Numbered from the stretch's first letter, positions 28,684 through 38,587 are shown. The stretch: DNA of 64,000 nucleotides from Hymenobacter sp. HSC-4F20 (GCF_019599275.1 NZ_JAHZTD010000002.1:62001-126000); one strand, 5' to 3'. Numbers and translations: made by a program. The notes: a model not told the origin generated them from the sequence alone.

Positions 28684-28735
28684 AATGAAGGCTCGCTAGG
28701 AAAGTGAAAAGCGCTTACAAAAGCTGGTCGACGCT

Positions 28736-31700
28736 TTAAAACCCAATGTTTACCCCAATGGTGTAGGTCTTCGGCTGCGGGGCAGTGTAGAAGTCGATAC
28801 CTTGGTTGATGTTGTTCTGGCTCTGGCTGGCCGATCCGGTTAGGTAGTCGGTGCTTACCTCTGGGTCCCACCCTTTATACTTGGTAAACGTCACCAGATT
28901 CAGGCCCTGCACGAACACCCGCGCCGACTGCAAAAACACTTTCTGAGCCCAGGCAGCCGGGAGATTATAGCCGAGCGCTATTGTCCGCAGCCGACCATAG
29001 GACCCATCCCGCACGAAACGGGAGGACAAGCCAATGCCATTTCCCCCCAGGTATTCAGCGCGGGGCACATTGGTGATATCGCCGCGCTTCTGCCAGCGCT
29101 GCAACTGGTCGCGGGTCTGGTTATCGGGGCCGTTATTAAAGCCCACCGAATAATACTGACCTGCTCCGTCAAAGATGCTATTGCCAAACACGCCTACCAG
29201 GGTTGCCGTCAGGTCGAACCCTTTAAACGAGAACGTGTTGGTGAGGCCTCCCGTCCACTTCGGGTTGGGGTTTCCTACTACCACTGAGGTGGCCTCGTTG
29301 ATGTTGTTGGTAGTGCCACGGTTAGTAGTTCCGTCGGCATTCGTCGAATTCAGATAATACAGCGCGTCGCCATTTTCCGGGTCCACACCTGCGTACTCTG
29401 GTCCCACAAATACGCCCAGCGGCTCTCCTTCCTGAGCCCGGCTCAGGAAGCTACCCAGAATGGGAGGCCCATCAAGGTCAGTAATCCGGTTGATGTTGCG
29501 CGAGGCGTTAAACGAGGTCGTCCACGTAAAGTCACCCACGAAATTGCGGGTGGTAAGCGAAAACTCAGCCCCGCGGTTGCGTAGGCTGCCGATGTTGCGG
29601 AACAGGGAGGTAAAGCCCGTAGTGCCGGGTACCGGACCAAACAAGGCGAGGTCAGTGGTGCGCTTTTCGTACACATCTACTTCCCCGGAAATCCGGTCTT
29701 TGAACAAGCCAAATTCAATACCCGCATCGGCTTGCGTAGTAGATTCCCACGTGAGGTCGGGGCTAGCCAGCGAGATTGGCCGCTGCCCCGGAATGCCTAC
29801 GTAGCCCGAGGTGCCGGCAAATAAAGCGCGCGAGGCAAAGTTTGTGAAGCCTTGGTTACCCGTCCGCCCAATGCTGATGCGAGGCTTTAACATACTCAGC
29901 ACCGCGTTGTCTTTCAGGAAAGCCTCTTCCGTTGCCAACCAGCCCAGCGAAGCAGCCGGGAAAAAACCGTAGCGGTTATTAGACCCAAACCGTGAAGATC
30001 CGTCGTAGCGGGCACTTACGCCCACCAGGTATTTACCCCCGAAGGCGTAATTGGCCCGGCCGAAGTAGGACACCAGCGTGTTGTTGGTGCGGTTAGAGCC
30101 CCCGGCAGTGATTAAGCTGGCATTGGCCAGGGTCTTGTAGGCGTCGGAGGCGAACTGAGTGCCAGTAACGTTATTGCTGGTAAGCTGGGCCGACTCAAAG
30201 GAAGTACCCAGCGTCAGCTCCAGGGAGTGCTGCTCACTAAACGTGTTGCGGTAAGTGGCAAAGTTGTTGACTACCACCCGGGCATTCGTGGAACGGGCGC
30301 TAAAGCCAAAACCGTTGGTAGGCCCCGTGTTACGCGAGGTAATACGCCCTAAGAACTGGTCCTCGCTCTGGTTTAAAACGTCTACCCCTAGCTCGGAGCG
30401 GTAGGAAAGCCCCTTCACGATGTCCAGCTGCGCATAAACGTTGCTCAGCGTCCGGTATACAATGGTATTGTACGAACCGTTCTCGATGCTTAACAGCGGG
30501 TTGTAATAGAAGGGAAACGTGGTGTTGGGCTCACCGGTAGCAGGGTCCAGAGAACCGCTCAAGAGGTTTGTGCGCGGGTCGATTAACGGAGTGATAGGAG
30601 CCAGCGCCACGATTTGCATCGGGTTGCTAAAGGCGTTGTCGTTTGGCAGACGCTGGTTGCGCGAACGAGACAAGGCGGCGTTTATGCCAATAGCAAGCCT
30701 ATCATTGGCTTTGTGGTCGACGTTAAAGCGGGTAGAGATACGCTCATACTTGTTACCTACAATGATGCCGTTCTGATTGCTGTATTGCCCCGAGATGAAA
30801 AACTTGGTTTTTTCATTGCCCCCGCTGGCACTCAGATCATACTGGCTGAACGGAGCATTCTGGAACACCTCATCCTGCCAATCGGTATTGTAGGTCAGCG
30901 GATCTGTTACGCCGCCCGCGTAGGTCCGCAAACGGGTTGTATTTGCCGCGGCGGTACGCCCACTGTTGACCAGTGCCTCCGTCAGCAGGGTAACGTACTC
31001 CTGGCTATTAAGAAACTCGCGCTTGTGCGTCGGGCTACTCGTACCTGTCTGAAAACCCAACGTAAATCGGGTAGCGCCTGATTTGCCGCGCTTCGTTGTG
31101 ATGAGCACTACCCCATTGCTGGCCCGTGAACCGTAGATTGCGGAGGCCGAAGCATCCTTCAGTACCGTAATACTCTCAATATCATTGGGGTTGATATCGG
31201 CAATGGGGTTGGTGGCTGCCGAAGTTGACGAGAGGTTGTCGGCCAGCACCGGAATACCATCTACCACGTACAGCGGCTGGGTATCGCCACTGATGGAGGA
31301 AACGCCCCGCACGCGCACCCGGATGCCCTGGCCCAGCTTGCCGCTGCTATTTTCTATAAATACCCCAGCCGCGCGGCCCTGGATAGATTGTTCGAAGCTC
31401 TGGACGGGCTGGTTGCCTACATCCTTGCTGCTGAGCTGCGTTACCGAGCCCGTCAGATCTGCTTTCGACTGCGTCCCGTAGCCAACGACGACGGCCTCGC
31501 CCAGCTCTGTCGCGCTGCTTTTCAGCGATACGGCCACCGTCGTACGGTCACCCACTGCCACGTTCTGCGTTTCAAACCCAATGGAGCTGAGCACCAGCGT
31601 GGCACCTGGTTGCACCGAAAGAGTAAAGCTACCATCGGTGCCGGTGCTGGTACCATTGGTGGTACCGCGCTCCAGCACCGTTACGCCGGGCAACCCCGAG

Positions 31701-31804
31701 CCGCTGGCGTCCGTTACGCGTCCGCTCACTGTGCGCGTCTGGGCTGTGGCCGATGTGGCTAGCAGCACCCCACACGCTAGTGGAATGAGGAAATTTTGTT
31801 TCAT
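28736..31804 (-). CDS. SusC/RagA-family TonB-linked outer-membrane transporter (pair 1)
   Basis: A 1022-residue protein. Signal peptide MKQNFLIPLACGVLLATSATAQ is followed by a carboxypeptidase-regulatory-like domain (TVSGRVTDASGSGLPGVTVLERGTTNGTSTG, about 23-95), then the plug domain (SVTQLSSKDVGNQPVQSFEQ; GVSSISGDTQPLYVVDGIPV; IESITVLKDASASAIYGSRASNGVVLITTKRG) and the beta-barrel. The last residue is Phe, as expected for barrel insertion. It imports a large ligand using TonB energy together with the SusD-type lipoprotein encoded downstream. Conserved family motifs are intact, so the gene looks functional. Confidence 0.95.
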   Translation of the reverse strand: MKQNFLIPLACGVLLATSATAQTRTVSGRVTDASGSGLPGVTVLERGTTNGTSTGTDGSFTLSVQPGATLVLSSIGFETQNVAVGDRTTVAVSLKSSATELGEAVVVGYGTQSKADLTGSVTQLSSKDVGNQPVQSFEQSIQGRAAGVFIENSSGKLGQGIRVRVRGVSSISGDTQPLYVVDGIPVLADNLSSTSAATNPIADINPNDIESITVLKDASASAIYGSRASNGVVLITTKRGKSGATRFTLGFQTGTSSPTHKREFLNSQEYVTLLTEALVNSGRTAAANTTRLRTYAGGVTDPLTYNTDWQDEVFQNAPFSQYDLSASGGNEKTKFFISGQYSNQNGIIVGNKYERISTRFNVDHKANDRLAIGINAALSRSRNQRLPNDNAFSNPMQIVALAPITPLIDPRTNLLSGSLDPATGEPNTTFPFYYNPLLSIENGSYNTIVYRTLSNVYAQLDIVKGLSYRSELGVDVLNQSEDQFLGRITSRNTGPTNGFGFSARSTNARVVVNNFATYRNTFSEQHSLELTLGTSFESAQLTSNNVTGTQFASDAYKTLANASLITAGGSNRTNNTLVSYFGRANYAFGGKYLVGVSARYDGSSRFGSNNRYGFFPAASLGWLATEEAFLKDNAVLSMLKPRISIGRTGNQGFTNFASRALFAGTSGYVGIPGQRPISLASPDLTWESTTQADAGIEFGLFKDRISGEVDVYEKRTTDLALFGPVPGTTGFTSLFRNIGSLRNRGAEFSLTTRNFVGDFTWTTSFNASRNINRITDLDGPPILGSFLSRAQEGEPLGVFVGPEYAGVDPENGDALYYLNSTNADGTTNRGTTNNINEATSVVVGNPNPKWTGGLTNTFSFKGFDLTATLVGVFGNSIFDGAGQYYSVGFNNGPDNQTRDQLQRWQKRGDITNVPRAEYLGGNGIGLSSRFVRDGSYGRLRTIALGYNLPAAWAQKVFLQSARVFVQGLNLVTFTKYKGWDPEVSTDYLTGSASQSQNNINQGIDFYTAPQPKTYTIGVNIGF

Positions 31805-32108
31805 ACTGAACCTAGCCCTCCTTAAGGCCGATTAGAGTGAAAAAAGCCGGTCCGCTGTGCCGGCAAAAGCGGAGTTAAGCACGCAAAATACATGCGTTTG
31901 TTCTGCTTGCATAGTAAATGCAGACAGAACGGGAGCGGGCGGGAACAAAGGTGCTTGCAATAAGCAATATAAAATCTAAAGTAAGTACCCCGTTTCTTCT
32001 AGTAATGGACGCAGTGGTTTTGCTACTCCCGCTGACTACCTTTACTACATTGTCCTCAATATCCATCCCGAAGCCCATGGCTTCCCCTCTTCGAACTTGT
32101 CCTACCTA
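31805..32108. other. Divergent intergenic region between susC-type gene (pair 1) and the RNase D-like gene
   Basis: These 304 bp should carry the promoter of the SusC/D pair on the minus strand (TATTTTG at about 31884-31890 is one base short of the -7 consensus; CACCTTTG lies further upstream) and that of the plus-strand gene. I see no exact TAnnTTTG, no RNA gene and no ORF worth calling. Confidence 0.4.
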
Positions 32109-33284
32109 ATGCCTGATATTCAGTATATCACGGAGGGTGCGGCCGTAGCCCAGGCCGCTCAGGCCCTGCACCAGCGCGCCCGCCTCGCCATCGACCTGGA
32201 ATTTGACGATATGCGGCACCGCTACGGCCGCAACTTGGCTTTGATTCAAATTTTTGACGGCGACACCGTTTTCCTTATCGACCCGCTTCCCCTGACCAAC
32301 CCGGCTCAGGAACTAGAACCGTTGTGGGCCGTCCTGCGCGACCCTGCCGTGGAAAAAGTATTTCACAGCTGTAAGTCCGATATCCTGCTGCTCGATGAGC
32401 TGTACGGCGTTCATGTGCGCACTATCACGGATACCAGTGTCCAATATACGCTTTTAGCCGAAGCTGATAACAATATTTCCCTGGGCCGCCTGATTCAGCA
32501 GGAGCTGGGCCTGGAAGTAGATAAAGGAGAGCAGAAATCAAACTGGCTGAAGCGTCCGCTTACGGAAGCCCAAATGCAATACGCAGCCAACGATGTGCTC
32601 TACCTGTTTGAGCTGACGGACCGCCTGGCCGCTAAACTGGCGGCGCTGGGCCGCAGCAGCTGGGCAGAGCAGGAAAATCGCGCCCTGGAAGAAGTGCGCT
32701 ACTCCCGCGACGAGCGTCCCTACCTGCGCCTGGCCGGCAAATACCGCATTCAGGCCCAGGAGTTGCCGTTATTCCGGGATTTATTTCTGCTGCGCGACGA
32801 GGTAGCTCGCTATATCGACCGGCCAACGTACATGGTAGCCAGCAACGACCGGCTGGCCGAACTAACCCGCCTGCCCGTCACCAGTTCCGGTCATCTGCGC
32901 AACGCTCCGGGCTTGCACCCCGAGTTGAAGCGCAGCCCCTTCGCCGAGCGTCTTGTGAACCTGGCTCAGGAGGAGCGGGAGCCGGAGCCGCCGCTACCCG
33001 CTGAACAGCGGCGCTTTCCGTTTCGCCGGCGCCTTACCGGAGCCAAAGCCGCCGAAGCAGATGCCCGTGAGGCGCTGCTGATGACGCTTAAAACGCACTT
33101 GGCCGAAGACCATAGCCCCATTATGGCTAACCTTGTGCTGAGCAACCGTCTCATTGCGGATATTATTGAGCAGGGCGCCAACCAAACCCTCCGCCCCTGG
33201 CAGCATCAGCTGCTGGTAGATACGGCCCAACACCACGGCCTCGATTTTCAGCAAATAGCGCAGCCTTTCGAAGCGAAAGGCTAA
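32109..33284 (+). CDS. Ribonuclease D-like 3'-5' exonuclease with HRDC domain
   Basis: A 391-residue protein from ATG 32109 (MPDIQYITEGAAVAQAAQAL); a TTG at 32097 would add four residues. The DnaQ-like exonuclease domain has the acidic motifs IDLEFDDM (D-x-E), VEKVFHSCKSDILLLDEL with TDTSVQYTLL, and YAANDVLYLFELTDRL (Y-x3-D), so the DEDD-Y catalytic set looks complete. The second half resembles an HRDC-type helical nucleic-acid-binding region (RDLFLLRDEVARYIDRP). RNase D matures the 3' ends of tRNAs and other stable RNAs. Confidence 0.88.
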   Translation: MPDIQYITEGAAVAQAAQALHQRARLAIDLEFDDMRHRYGRNLALIQIFDGDTVFLIDPLPLTNPAQELEPLWAVLRDPAVEKVFHSCKSDILLLDELYGVHVRTITDTSVQYTLLAEADNNISLGRLIQQELGLEVDKGEQKSNWLKRPLTEAQMQYAANDVLYLFELTDRLAAKLAALGRSSWAEQENRALEEVRYSRDERPYLRLAGKYRIQAQELPLFRDLFLLRDEVARYIDRPTYMVASNDRLAELTRLPVTSSGHLRNAPGLHPELKRSPFAERLVNLAQEEREPEPPLPAEQRRFPFRRRLTGAKAAEADAREALLMTLKTHLAEDHSPIMANLVLSNRLIADIIEQGANQTLRPWQHQLLVDTAQHHGLDFQQIAQPFEAKG

Positions 33285-33291
33285 CAGACCA

Positions 33292-33345
33292 GCAGCACAG
33301 GCAGGCGGGCGAAACGACTGGTTCCGTCCAGCTCGCCTGTGCTGC
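33292..33345. repeat. Inverted repeat between convergent genes (33284 plus, 33365 minus)
   Basis: GCAGCACAGGC (33292-33302) and GCCTGTGCTGC (33335-33345) are perfect 11-bp arms with a 32-nt loop. It may act as a shared terminator, although there is no T-tract on either side. Confidence 0.45.
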
Positions 33346-33364
33346 CGGGCGACTATCTGGCTGC

Positions 33365-33691
33365 TCAGTGAAGCTTCTCGTTTTGCTGATGCCGGGTAGC
33401 GTCGCGCCGCGTTTTTTTCTCCAGGTTACGTTGCAGAGCTTCCGTTAGGTTGACGCCGGTTTGGTTGGCCAGGCATAGTACCACGAACAGCACGTCGGCC
33501 AGTTCATCGGCCAGTACCTTATCCTTGTCGGACTCCTTGAAGGATTGCTCCCCGTACTGGCGGGCAATGATGCGCGCGACCTCGCCCACTTCTTCCGTTA
33601 GCATGGCCAGGTTCGTTAGCTCGTTGAAATATCGCACACCAGTGGTCTGAATCCACTGGTCTACCGTTTGCTGGGCTTCGTCAATAGTCAT
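33365..33691 (-). CDS. MazG-type nucleotide pyrophosphohydrolase
   Basis: A 108-residue protein from ATG 33691 (MTIDEAQQTVDQWIQTTGVRYFNELTNL). It has the EExxE...ExxD arrangement of the all-alpha NTP pyrophosphohydrolases: AMLTEEVGEVARII followed by DELADVLFVVLCLANQTGVNL, whose Glu and Asp residues bind magnesium. Members hydrolyse non-canonical or excess nucleoside triphosphates (house-cleaning). The length fits single-domain MazG-like proteins rather than full MazG. The dtd gene lies 78 bp upstream on the same strand. Confidence 0.88.
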   Translation of the reverse strand: MTIDEAQQTVDQWIQTTGVRYFNELTNLAMLTEEVGEVARIIARQYGEQSFKESDKDKVLADELADVLFVVLCLANQTGVNLTEALQRNLEKKTRRDATRHQQNEKLH

Positions 33692-33769
33692 AAGGCAAGG
33701 GGGTAAAGGAAGAGAGGGCACTTGTGAGGGGTAGGCACGCGCCTACCTGCACTGCCGCCGCGCTACCTG

Positions 33770-34219
33770 TTAGCTTACCGGCGAATCGAGGACAATGGTT
33801 ACCGGGCCGTCGTTGAGCAGCTCCACTTGCATGTCGGCCCCGAACTGGCCGGTAGCCACCGGCCGGCCCAGCAATGTTGCTACCTGCTGCACAAACTGCT
33901 CGTAGAGCGGAATGGCCACGGGCGGGGAAGCGGCGCCAACGTAGCTAGGGCGGTTGCCCTTGCGCGCATCGGCCAGTAGCGTAAACTGGCTTACGATAAG
34001 CACCTCCCCGGCTACGTCCTGAACGGAGCGGTTCATCTTGCCTTCCTCGTCGGCGAAGATGCGAAGCTGCACTAGTTTCCGGGCCATCCAGTCCAGATCC
34101 GGAGTTGTATCGGAGAGGGCAAACCCGGCCAGCACCAGCAGGCCCGGGCCAATCTGCCCAGTGACCCGGCCTTCCACGGTTACCCGCGCCTGCCGGACGC
34201 GTTGCAGCACGATGCGCAT
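33770..34219 (-). CDS. dtd: D-aminoacyl-tRNA deacylase
   Basis: A 149-residue protein starting at ATG 34219 ([17 protein letters not shown]), the canonical start of the family. Diagnostic motifs are [17 protein letters not shown], containing the S-Q-x-T-L catalytic region, and [12 protein letters not shown] near the C-terminus, containing the Gly-Pro that defines substrate chirality. The enzyme removes D-amino acids (and Gly) wrongly attached to tRNA. The open frame upstream of the ATG is not conserved-looking and is left out. Confidence 0.95.
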   Translation of the reverse strand: MRIVLQRVRQARVTVEGRVTGQIGPGLLVLAGFALSDTTPDLDWMARKLVQLRIFADEEGKMNRSVQDVAGEVLIVSQFTLLADARKGNRPSYVGAASPPVAIPLYEQFVQQVATLLGRPVATGQFGADMQVELLNDGPVTIVLDSPVS

Positions 34220-34303
34220 ACGTATAGTTTGAGAGGATGAAAAGAGCCGCTGCCGGGCCGTGGCTGGCAACTACGGCCGCAAGTACGCAGGCCGTCGCCG
34301 TAC

Positions 34304-35860
34304 TTGCAGCTTTTTCCGGCCGAAAACCGCATATTGCCCGTGCTCCGGGGCTGCGGAGCGGCTTCACCCTTCGTTTTGCCCGGCTTGCTTCTCTCCTTTT
34401 CTTCCCGCCTCTTGGGGCTGCTAACCGCCCTGGTGCTGCTAACTATGGTGCGGCTCTATGGGCTGGCTGGGGCGGCCCTGCCCGATTACGACTCGGTGCG
34501 GAACTGGCAGATTGTGCAGGAGGTAGCCACGGGGCGCCTTACGCACCTCTTTCACCACGGCAGCCCCCTGTTCTCGCTCGTGTACGCCCCCGTAGCGTGG
34601 ATAACAACGGACTACCGCGTGTTTCAGCATCTGAACGCCTTAGGGGCAGTGGGGGCGGTGGGGTTGCTTTCCGCTTTTATTAGTCGCGAGGCCCGGCTGC
34701 CCGGCTGGCAAGCGGGGTTGCTGGTGCTGCTGATGGGAACCAGCTTGTTGCTGACGTTTTCCGGCCGCGACTTTACCATGAGTTCCTGGAGCCTGCTCTG
34801 CTTTGCGGGGCTGTTGCAGGCGTATTACTACCGGCTGCGACGGCCTGCGGCAAACACCCTGTACCGGGCGGTAGGCTGGCTGGTGCTCGGGCTGTGCTTC
34901 AATTATAAGTTTTTACTTGTGCTACCCATTCTGGCCGTGCTGGAGTGGTGGCAGGCCGATGGGCTGCTGTGGCGCCATGGGCACTGGTGGCGGGTAGCCG
35001 GGCTGATGGCGGCCCCCTACCTGCTGCTTGGTACTGTAGGAGTGCTAGCCGGGCTTCCCTGGTATCTGTGGCCGGCTATTTACTACAAGGTGGCGTTTCC
35101 GGACGCGGCGAATGCCGCGGGGCGGGCGGCCACTATCCGCCCCGACGGCCTCTACTACTTACGCTACCTCTGGGAGTTTGAATCGGTAGTGGTATGGCTT
35201 GGCCTGCTTGGGCCGCTGCTGCTGCTTCCGCGCTTGCGGCGCGGTACGGCACTACCGCTGGAGGTGTACCTGGCCGTGTGGGGCTGGTGCCTGCTGGCGG
35301 GCATGTCATTGCTGGTGAAGGCACCCCGCGGGCTGCTATGGGCCTATGGGCTCTGGTATGCGCTGGCGCTGCTGCAGCTGCGGCGCCTACCCGCGGCGGC
35401 TCTGGCGGCACTGGTTCTAACGGCCATCGGGCTGAATGTAGCCCGGATTCAGCGCGAAATTTATGCCTACGCGCCCACTGCCTACCCCGCCGTAGCCGTA
35501 TGGCTACAGCAGCACCGGGCGGGACCCGTAGCCAGCACCATCGGCATTGGGCTGGCTCCCTTCCGGACCCCGGCTGATTCAGTACAACCGATTTTTTTGC
35601 CGCAGCAGGTGCAAGCACTACGCCGCCGGGGCTACCGTTATCTGCTGCTCGATGGGTACTGGCGCGTTGCTAACGTCCGGACCTTGGAGGCTTGGTGGCA
35701 CCGGCCGGCAGTAGCCGTGTGGCGCGAACCACAGCTCACTTCTCCCCTCCTTTTTCTGGAACACTCCGAATTTACGGGCCTGGGCTACGAGCAAACGCTG
35801 CGCCTTCAGCACGCCGCCAGCCGCGACTCTACCCAACTGCGGTTGATAGAGCTGGAATAG
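34304..35860 (+). CDS. Polytopic membrane glycosyltransferase-like protein (ArnT/GT39-like, tentative)
   Basis: A hydrophobic protein of up to 518 residues with about ten membrane helices. The first outside loop holds an acidic motif (DYDSVRNWQIVQEVATGRLTHLF), as in GT-C glycosyltransferases such as ArnT/PMT, where an early Asp is catalytic. A soluble C-terminal segment (AVWLQQHRAGPVASTIGIGL; YRYLLLDGYWRV) follows. The start is unclear: no ATG lies near the 5' end, and TTG codons at 34304, 34376 and 34385 are all possible, the later two giving a cleaner first helix. The function is an inference from topology and one motif. It could also be an undefined O-antigen-type membrane protein. Confidence 0.65.
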   Translation: MQLFPAENRILPVLRGCGAASPFVLPGLLLSFSSRLLGLLTALVLLTMVRLYGLAGAALPDYDSVRNWQIVQEVATGRLTHLFHHGSPLFSLVYAPVAWITTDYRVFQHLNALGAVGAVGLLSAFISREARLPGWQAGLLVLLMGTSLLLTFSGRDFTMSSWSLLCFAGLLQAYYYRLRRPAANTLYRAVGWLVLGLCFNYKFLLVLPILAVLEWWQADGLLWRHGHWWRVAGLMAAPYLLLGTVGVLAGLPWYLWPAIYYKVAFPDAANAAGRAATIRPDGLYYLRYLWEFESVVVWLGLLGPLLLLPRLRRGTALPLEVYLAVWGWCLLAGMSLLVKAPRGLLWAYGLWYALALLQLRRLPAAALAALVLTAIGLNVARIQREIYAYAPTAYPAVAVWLQQHRAGPVASTIGIGLAPFRTPADSVQPIFLPQQVQALRRRGYRYLLLDGYWRVANVRTLEAWWHRPAVAVWREPQLTSPLLFLEHSEFTGLGYEQTLRLQHAASRDSTQLRLIELE

Positions 35861-35950
35861 GGCGCTAGGCAGATGACGCAGATGTGAAAAAGCCAGCTTA
35901 GCTGCCGGGCTGGAAGTCAATGATATTAAGTTTCTGCCTCTGGTTTCACC

Positions 35951-37009
35951 TTACCGCTTCACGCCTAAGCTATCCAGCCAGTGCTGGTACCGCCGGGCAT
36001 TGCGCTTGTGCTCGGCAAACGTCACGGCAAAATCGGAGTAGCCGCTACCCCCCGGGCGGGCACAGAAGAACAGGTACTCGTGGTGAGTGGGCTGCAGCAC
36101 GGCATCCAGGCTCTGGCGGTTGGCGGAGGTGATGGGGCCCGGGGGCAGCCCTTTGTGCTTGTAGGTGTTGTAGGGCGAGTCGACGAGCTTATCCCGGTTC
36201 AGTACCCGCCGCACGCCGAAATTGCCGATGGCCCAGAGCAGGGTGGGGTCGGCCTGCAGGCGCATACCGCGGCGCAGGCGGTTGAGGTAGGTGCCGGCAA
36301 TCAGGGGTTTGTCTTCCTTCTTGGCCGTTTCGCGTTGCACAATGCTGGCCAGCACGTGCACCTCAGTAGGCGTCAGCCCCAGCGAGTCGGCGCGCCGCTG
36401 GCGCGTGGGCGTCCAGAACCGGGCGTGCGTGGCCGCAGCAGAATCCAGAAACTGCCGGGCCGAGGTATTCCAGAGCAACCGGTAGCCGCCCGGCAGGAAC
36501 AGCGTCAGAATGGTGGTAGTATCCAGCTGGTAGCGCCGCTGCAGAAAGGCATTGTTCTGCAACAGGCGGCGCAGCTGCACCGAGTCGGTTTCCAGCTGCC
36601 GGGCTACCTGCCGGGCCAACTGGGGTTTGTACTTGAACGCATCGAGGGTAAAGGCCACCGTGTCCTGCTCGCCGCGCAGCAGCATTTCCACCAGGCCCGA
36701 GTTGCTTAGGCCCGGGCGCAGCAGGTAGCGCCCCGGTTTCACCTGCGCCGGGTAGGCCCGCCAGCGCGCCACCCGCTCGAAAGTAGTCAGGTCATGCAGC
36801 AGTTCATACTTGCGCAAAGAGTCCAGCACGGCCGCATAGCCCGTACCGGTGCGGATGTAGAGGTAAGCCGGCCCGAACGCCGAGTAGCGCACGTTGGGCT
36901 TCCAGAGCACGTACCACGCGGCCCCCAGCGCGCCGGCCAACAACAGAAACACGAGCAGCGCGGGCCAGAGCAAACGGTAAAAAACAGGGCGAACAGGGGT
37001 AGAAGTCAA
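35951..37009 (-). CDS. mltG: Endolytic murein transglycosylase MltG (YceG-like)
   Basis: A 352-residue protein with one N-terminal membrane anchor (LLWPALLVFLLLAGALGAAWYV). A LysM-like N-terminal segment is followed by the YceG catalytic domain. The key region LASIVQRETAKKEDKPLIAGTYLNRLRRGMRLQADPTLLWA contains the catalytic Glu in QRET, and DSPYNTYKHKGLPPGPI is the family signature. MltG cuts nascent glycan strands during peptidoglycan synthesis at the outer face of the inner membrane. A -7 element 25 bp before the ATG supports the start. Confidence 0.95.
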   Translation of the reverse strand: MTSTPVRPVFYRLLWPALLVFLLLAGALGAAWYVLWKPNVRYSAFGPAYLYIRTGTGYAAVLDSLRKYELLHDLTTFERVARWRAYPAQVKPGRYLLRPGLSNSGLVEMLLRGEQDTVAFTLDAFKYKPQLARQVARQLETDSVQLRRLLQNNAFLQRRYQLDTTTILTLFLPGGYRLLWNTSARQFLDSAAATHARFWTPTRQRRADSLGLTPTEVHVLASIVQRETAKKEDKPLIAGTYLNRLRRGMRLQADPTLLWAIGNFGVRRVLNRDKLVDSPYNTYKHKGLPPGPITSANRQSLDAVLQPTHHEYLFFCARPGGSGYSDFAVTFAEHKRNARRYQHWLDSLGVKR

Positions 37010-37034
37010 GCGCAGGCAGGGAAAGTCCGTTCAT

Positions 37035-37042
37035 CAAAAATA
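37035..37042 (-). promoter_or_regulatory. -7 promoter element of mltG
   Basis: Minus-strand TATTTTTG (TAnnTTTG) lies 25 bp before the mltG start, giving a predicted leader of about 20 nt. There is no clear -33 partner. Confidence 0.55.
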
Positions 37043-37102
37043 ACGGCTCTCAGCCGAAATGCTGCGCTCGCTAAGAATCCCGTTATTTCAGTTTACTTAC
37101 TG

Positions 37103-38587
37103 CTAGGCTCCGTTGACCAGGGCCGCTACGGCCGCTTCCAGCTCCTGCTGCCGCTGCCGCCGCTCAATTTCCACGGGGGCCGCGGCGCGCACCTCGCAGT
37201 TAGGGATGGTACACCGCTCACAGGTTTCATTTACCTCCCGCTGCAGAATGGTGGCATCATCAAGAAAACGGATTTTCTGGCGCAGGTTATCGTCGCAGAG
37301 CAGGCCCACGGTTACGCTCACGGCAGGCTCGTTAGCTGCACCGGCCCGCGCCACCGTCAAACACAAATACTCGTCGTTATTGGGGTAGCGGGAGCGTTGG
37401 GCGCCCAGGGTATAGTTGGGCGCGGTGGTTGCGGGCTGCTGGCGCAGCTCGGCAATCATGCGCAGGGAAATCCAGCGGCGGCAGTAGTGCTCGTGCAGCT
37501 CGTTGCCGTGGGGGTTGTGCAGGCGCGAGAGGTGCAGCTCCTTGGTCAGCTTGTAGCCGGCCGAGGCATTGGCCTGGTCAAAGCGCAGGAAAAACAGGCT
37601 CTGAATGCCGAAGTGGCGGGGCAGCAGGTTGGTGATGCGCTGCATGAACATCTCCGGCGACACGTCATACTTGGCCAGCAGCTCCAGCAGCAGCGTAGGG
37701 TCCCACTTTTTAGCCGTGAAGAACCGGGTCAGGTCGCGCACCAGCATTTCCTCCTCCATCAGCAGGGCACCCGCGAAGTAGGAGGCCTTGAAGTTGTTGA
37801 GCACCTCCTCGAAGGAGCGCACCGGAAAGGAGGCATTCACGTAGGGCCGCTCGCGCAGGTTCAGATAGTTGAAGGCTACCTCCCGCCCCAACACAAAGCC
37901 TTCCTGGGCCCCGCTTAGTCCTTGCCGCAGCAGTAGCCGTTTGTTTTTGGGCTGAAACACAGACCGTAGCCGACCCAGGTGGGCGTATTCAGCCAGGCCA
38001 GTACGGTCGAGCGTGTAGCCGTATTTCTCGACCAGCACCCGCTCCAGCTGCCCACGGTCCAGGGGAGCAGCGGCCGACAACTTATGCTCCACCACAAACG
38101 TGCGCACATCCTGCTCCAACTCCTCGAAATAGTTGTCGTGCATTTCCTGGAAAGAGCGCAGCGCGGCCAGGAAAAAGTGTTCCTGGCGCATTTCGTAGTT
38201 GCGCGCAATTTCGAAGAGGGTGCTGATAAAGGCGTTCATCTTGGCCGGCGCGTCGGCAATCAGCTCCACGATGCGCAGCGGGTCCAGCCCGAACATGTCC
38301 AGGGGAAATTCCTTGAGCAAATCCGACTGCAACAGCTCGGAAATGGGCTCCAACCGCCGGCTCAGGGTCAGGGAAGTAAGCTGATCATAGCTGACGCCCA
38401 GCACCTTGCTTAAACTCAGTATTTTATCAGCCTTAGGGTATTTCTTCCCCTTCTCAATTTCATTGAGGTAGGAAACCGACACGTCGCAGGCGCGGGCCAG
38501 CTCCGCCGGGGTGTAGCCCCGCTCCTGGCGCAGCTCCCGCAACTTCAGCCCAAAAATCAACCGGACAACTTGGCCGTGACTCAGCAT
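37103..38587 (-). CDS. XRE-family regulator with ImmA/IrrE and DUF2083 (short-chain fatty acyl regulator-like) domains
   Basis: ATG 38587 (MLSHGQVVRLIFGLKLRELRQERG) gives 494 residues; the upstream extension is not family-like. The N-terminal HTH_3 domain (about 10-65) includes TPAELARACDVSVSYLNEIEKGKKYP. The middle contains an IrrE/ImmA-like segment (about 245-330, FEEVLNNFKASYFAGALLMEE) that lacks an obvious HExxH. The C-terminal domain ends with clustered cysteines (CERCTIPNCEVR) and looks like DUF2083. This is the layout of the ScfR group (PrpR/RamB-like), which sense acyl-CoA and in some members bind an Fe-S cluster. The nearby genes do not reveal its targets. Confidence 0.85.
   Translation of the reverse strand: MLSHGQVVRLIFGLKLRELRQERGYTPAELARACDVSVSYLNEIEKGKKYPKADKILSLSKVLGVSYDQLTSLTLSRRLEPISELLQSDLLKEFPLDMFGLDPLRIVELIADAPAKMNAFISTLFEIARNYEMRQEHFFLAALRSFQEMHDNYFEELEQDVRTFVVEHKLSAAAPLDRGQLERVLVEKYGYTLDRTGLAEYAHLGRLRSVFQPKNKRLLLRQGLSGAQEGFVLGREVAFNYLNLRERPYVNASFPVRSFEEVLNNFKASYFAGALLMEEEMLVRDLTRFFTAKKWDPTLLLELLAKYDVSPEMFMQRITNLLPRHFGIQSLFFLRFDQANASAGYKLTKELHLSRLHNPHGNELHEHYCRRWISLRMIAELRQQPATTAPNYTLGAQRSRYPNNDEYLCLTVARAGAANEPAVSVTVGLLCDDNLRQKIRFLDDATILQREVNETCERCTIPNCEVRAAAPVEIERRQRQQELEAAVAALVNGA

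Noticed and set aside
34237..34683. Alternative ORF overlapping the membrane glycosyltransferase gene
   Set aside because: Arg/Pro-rich frame shadow; the hydrophobic frame is the coding one.
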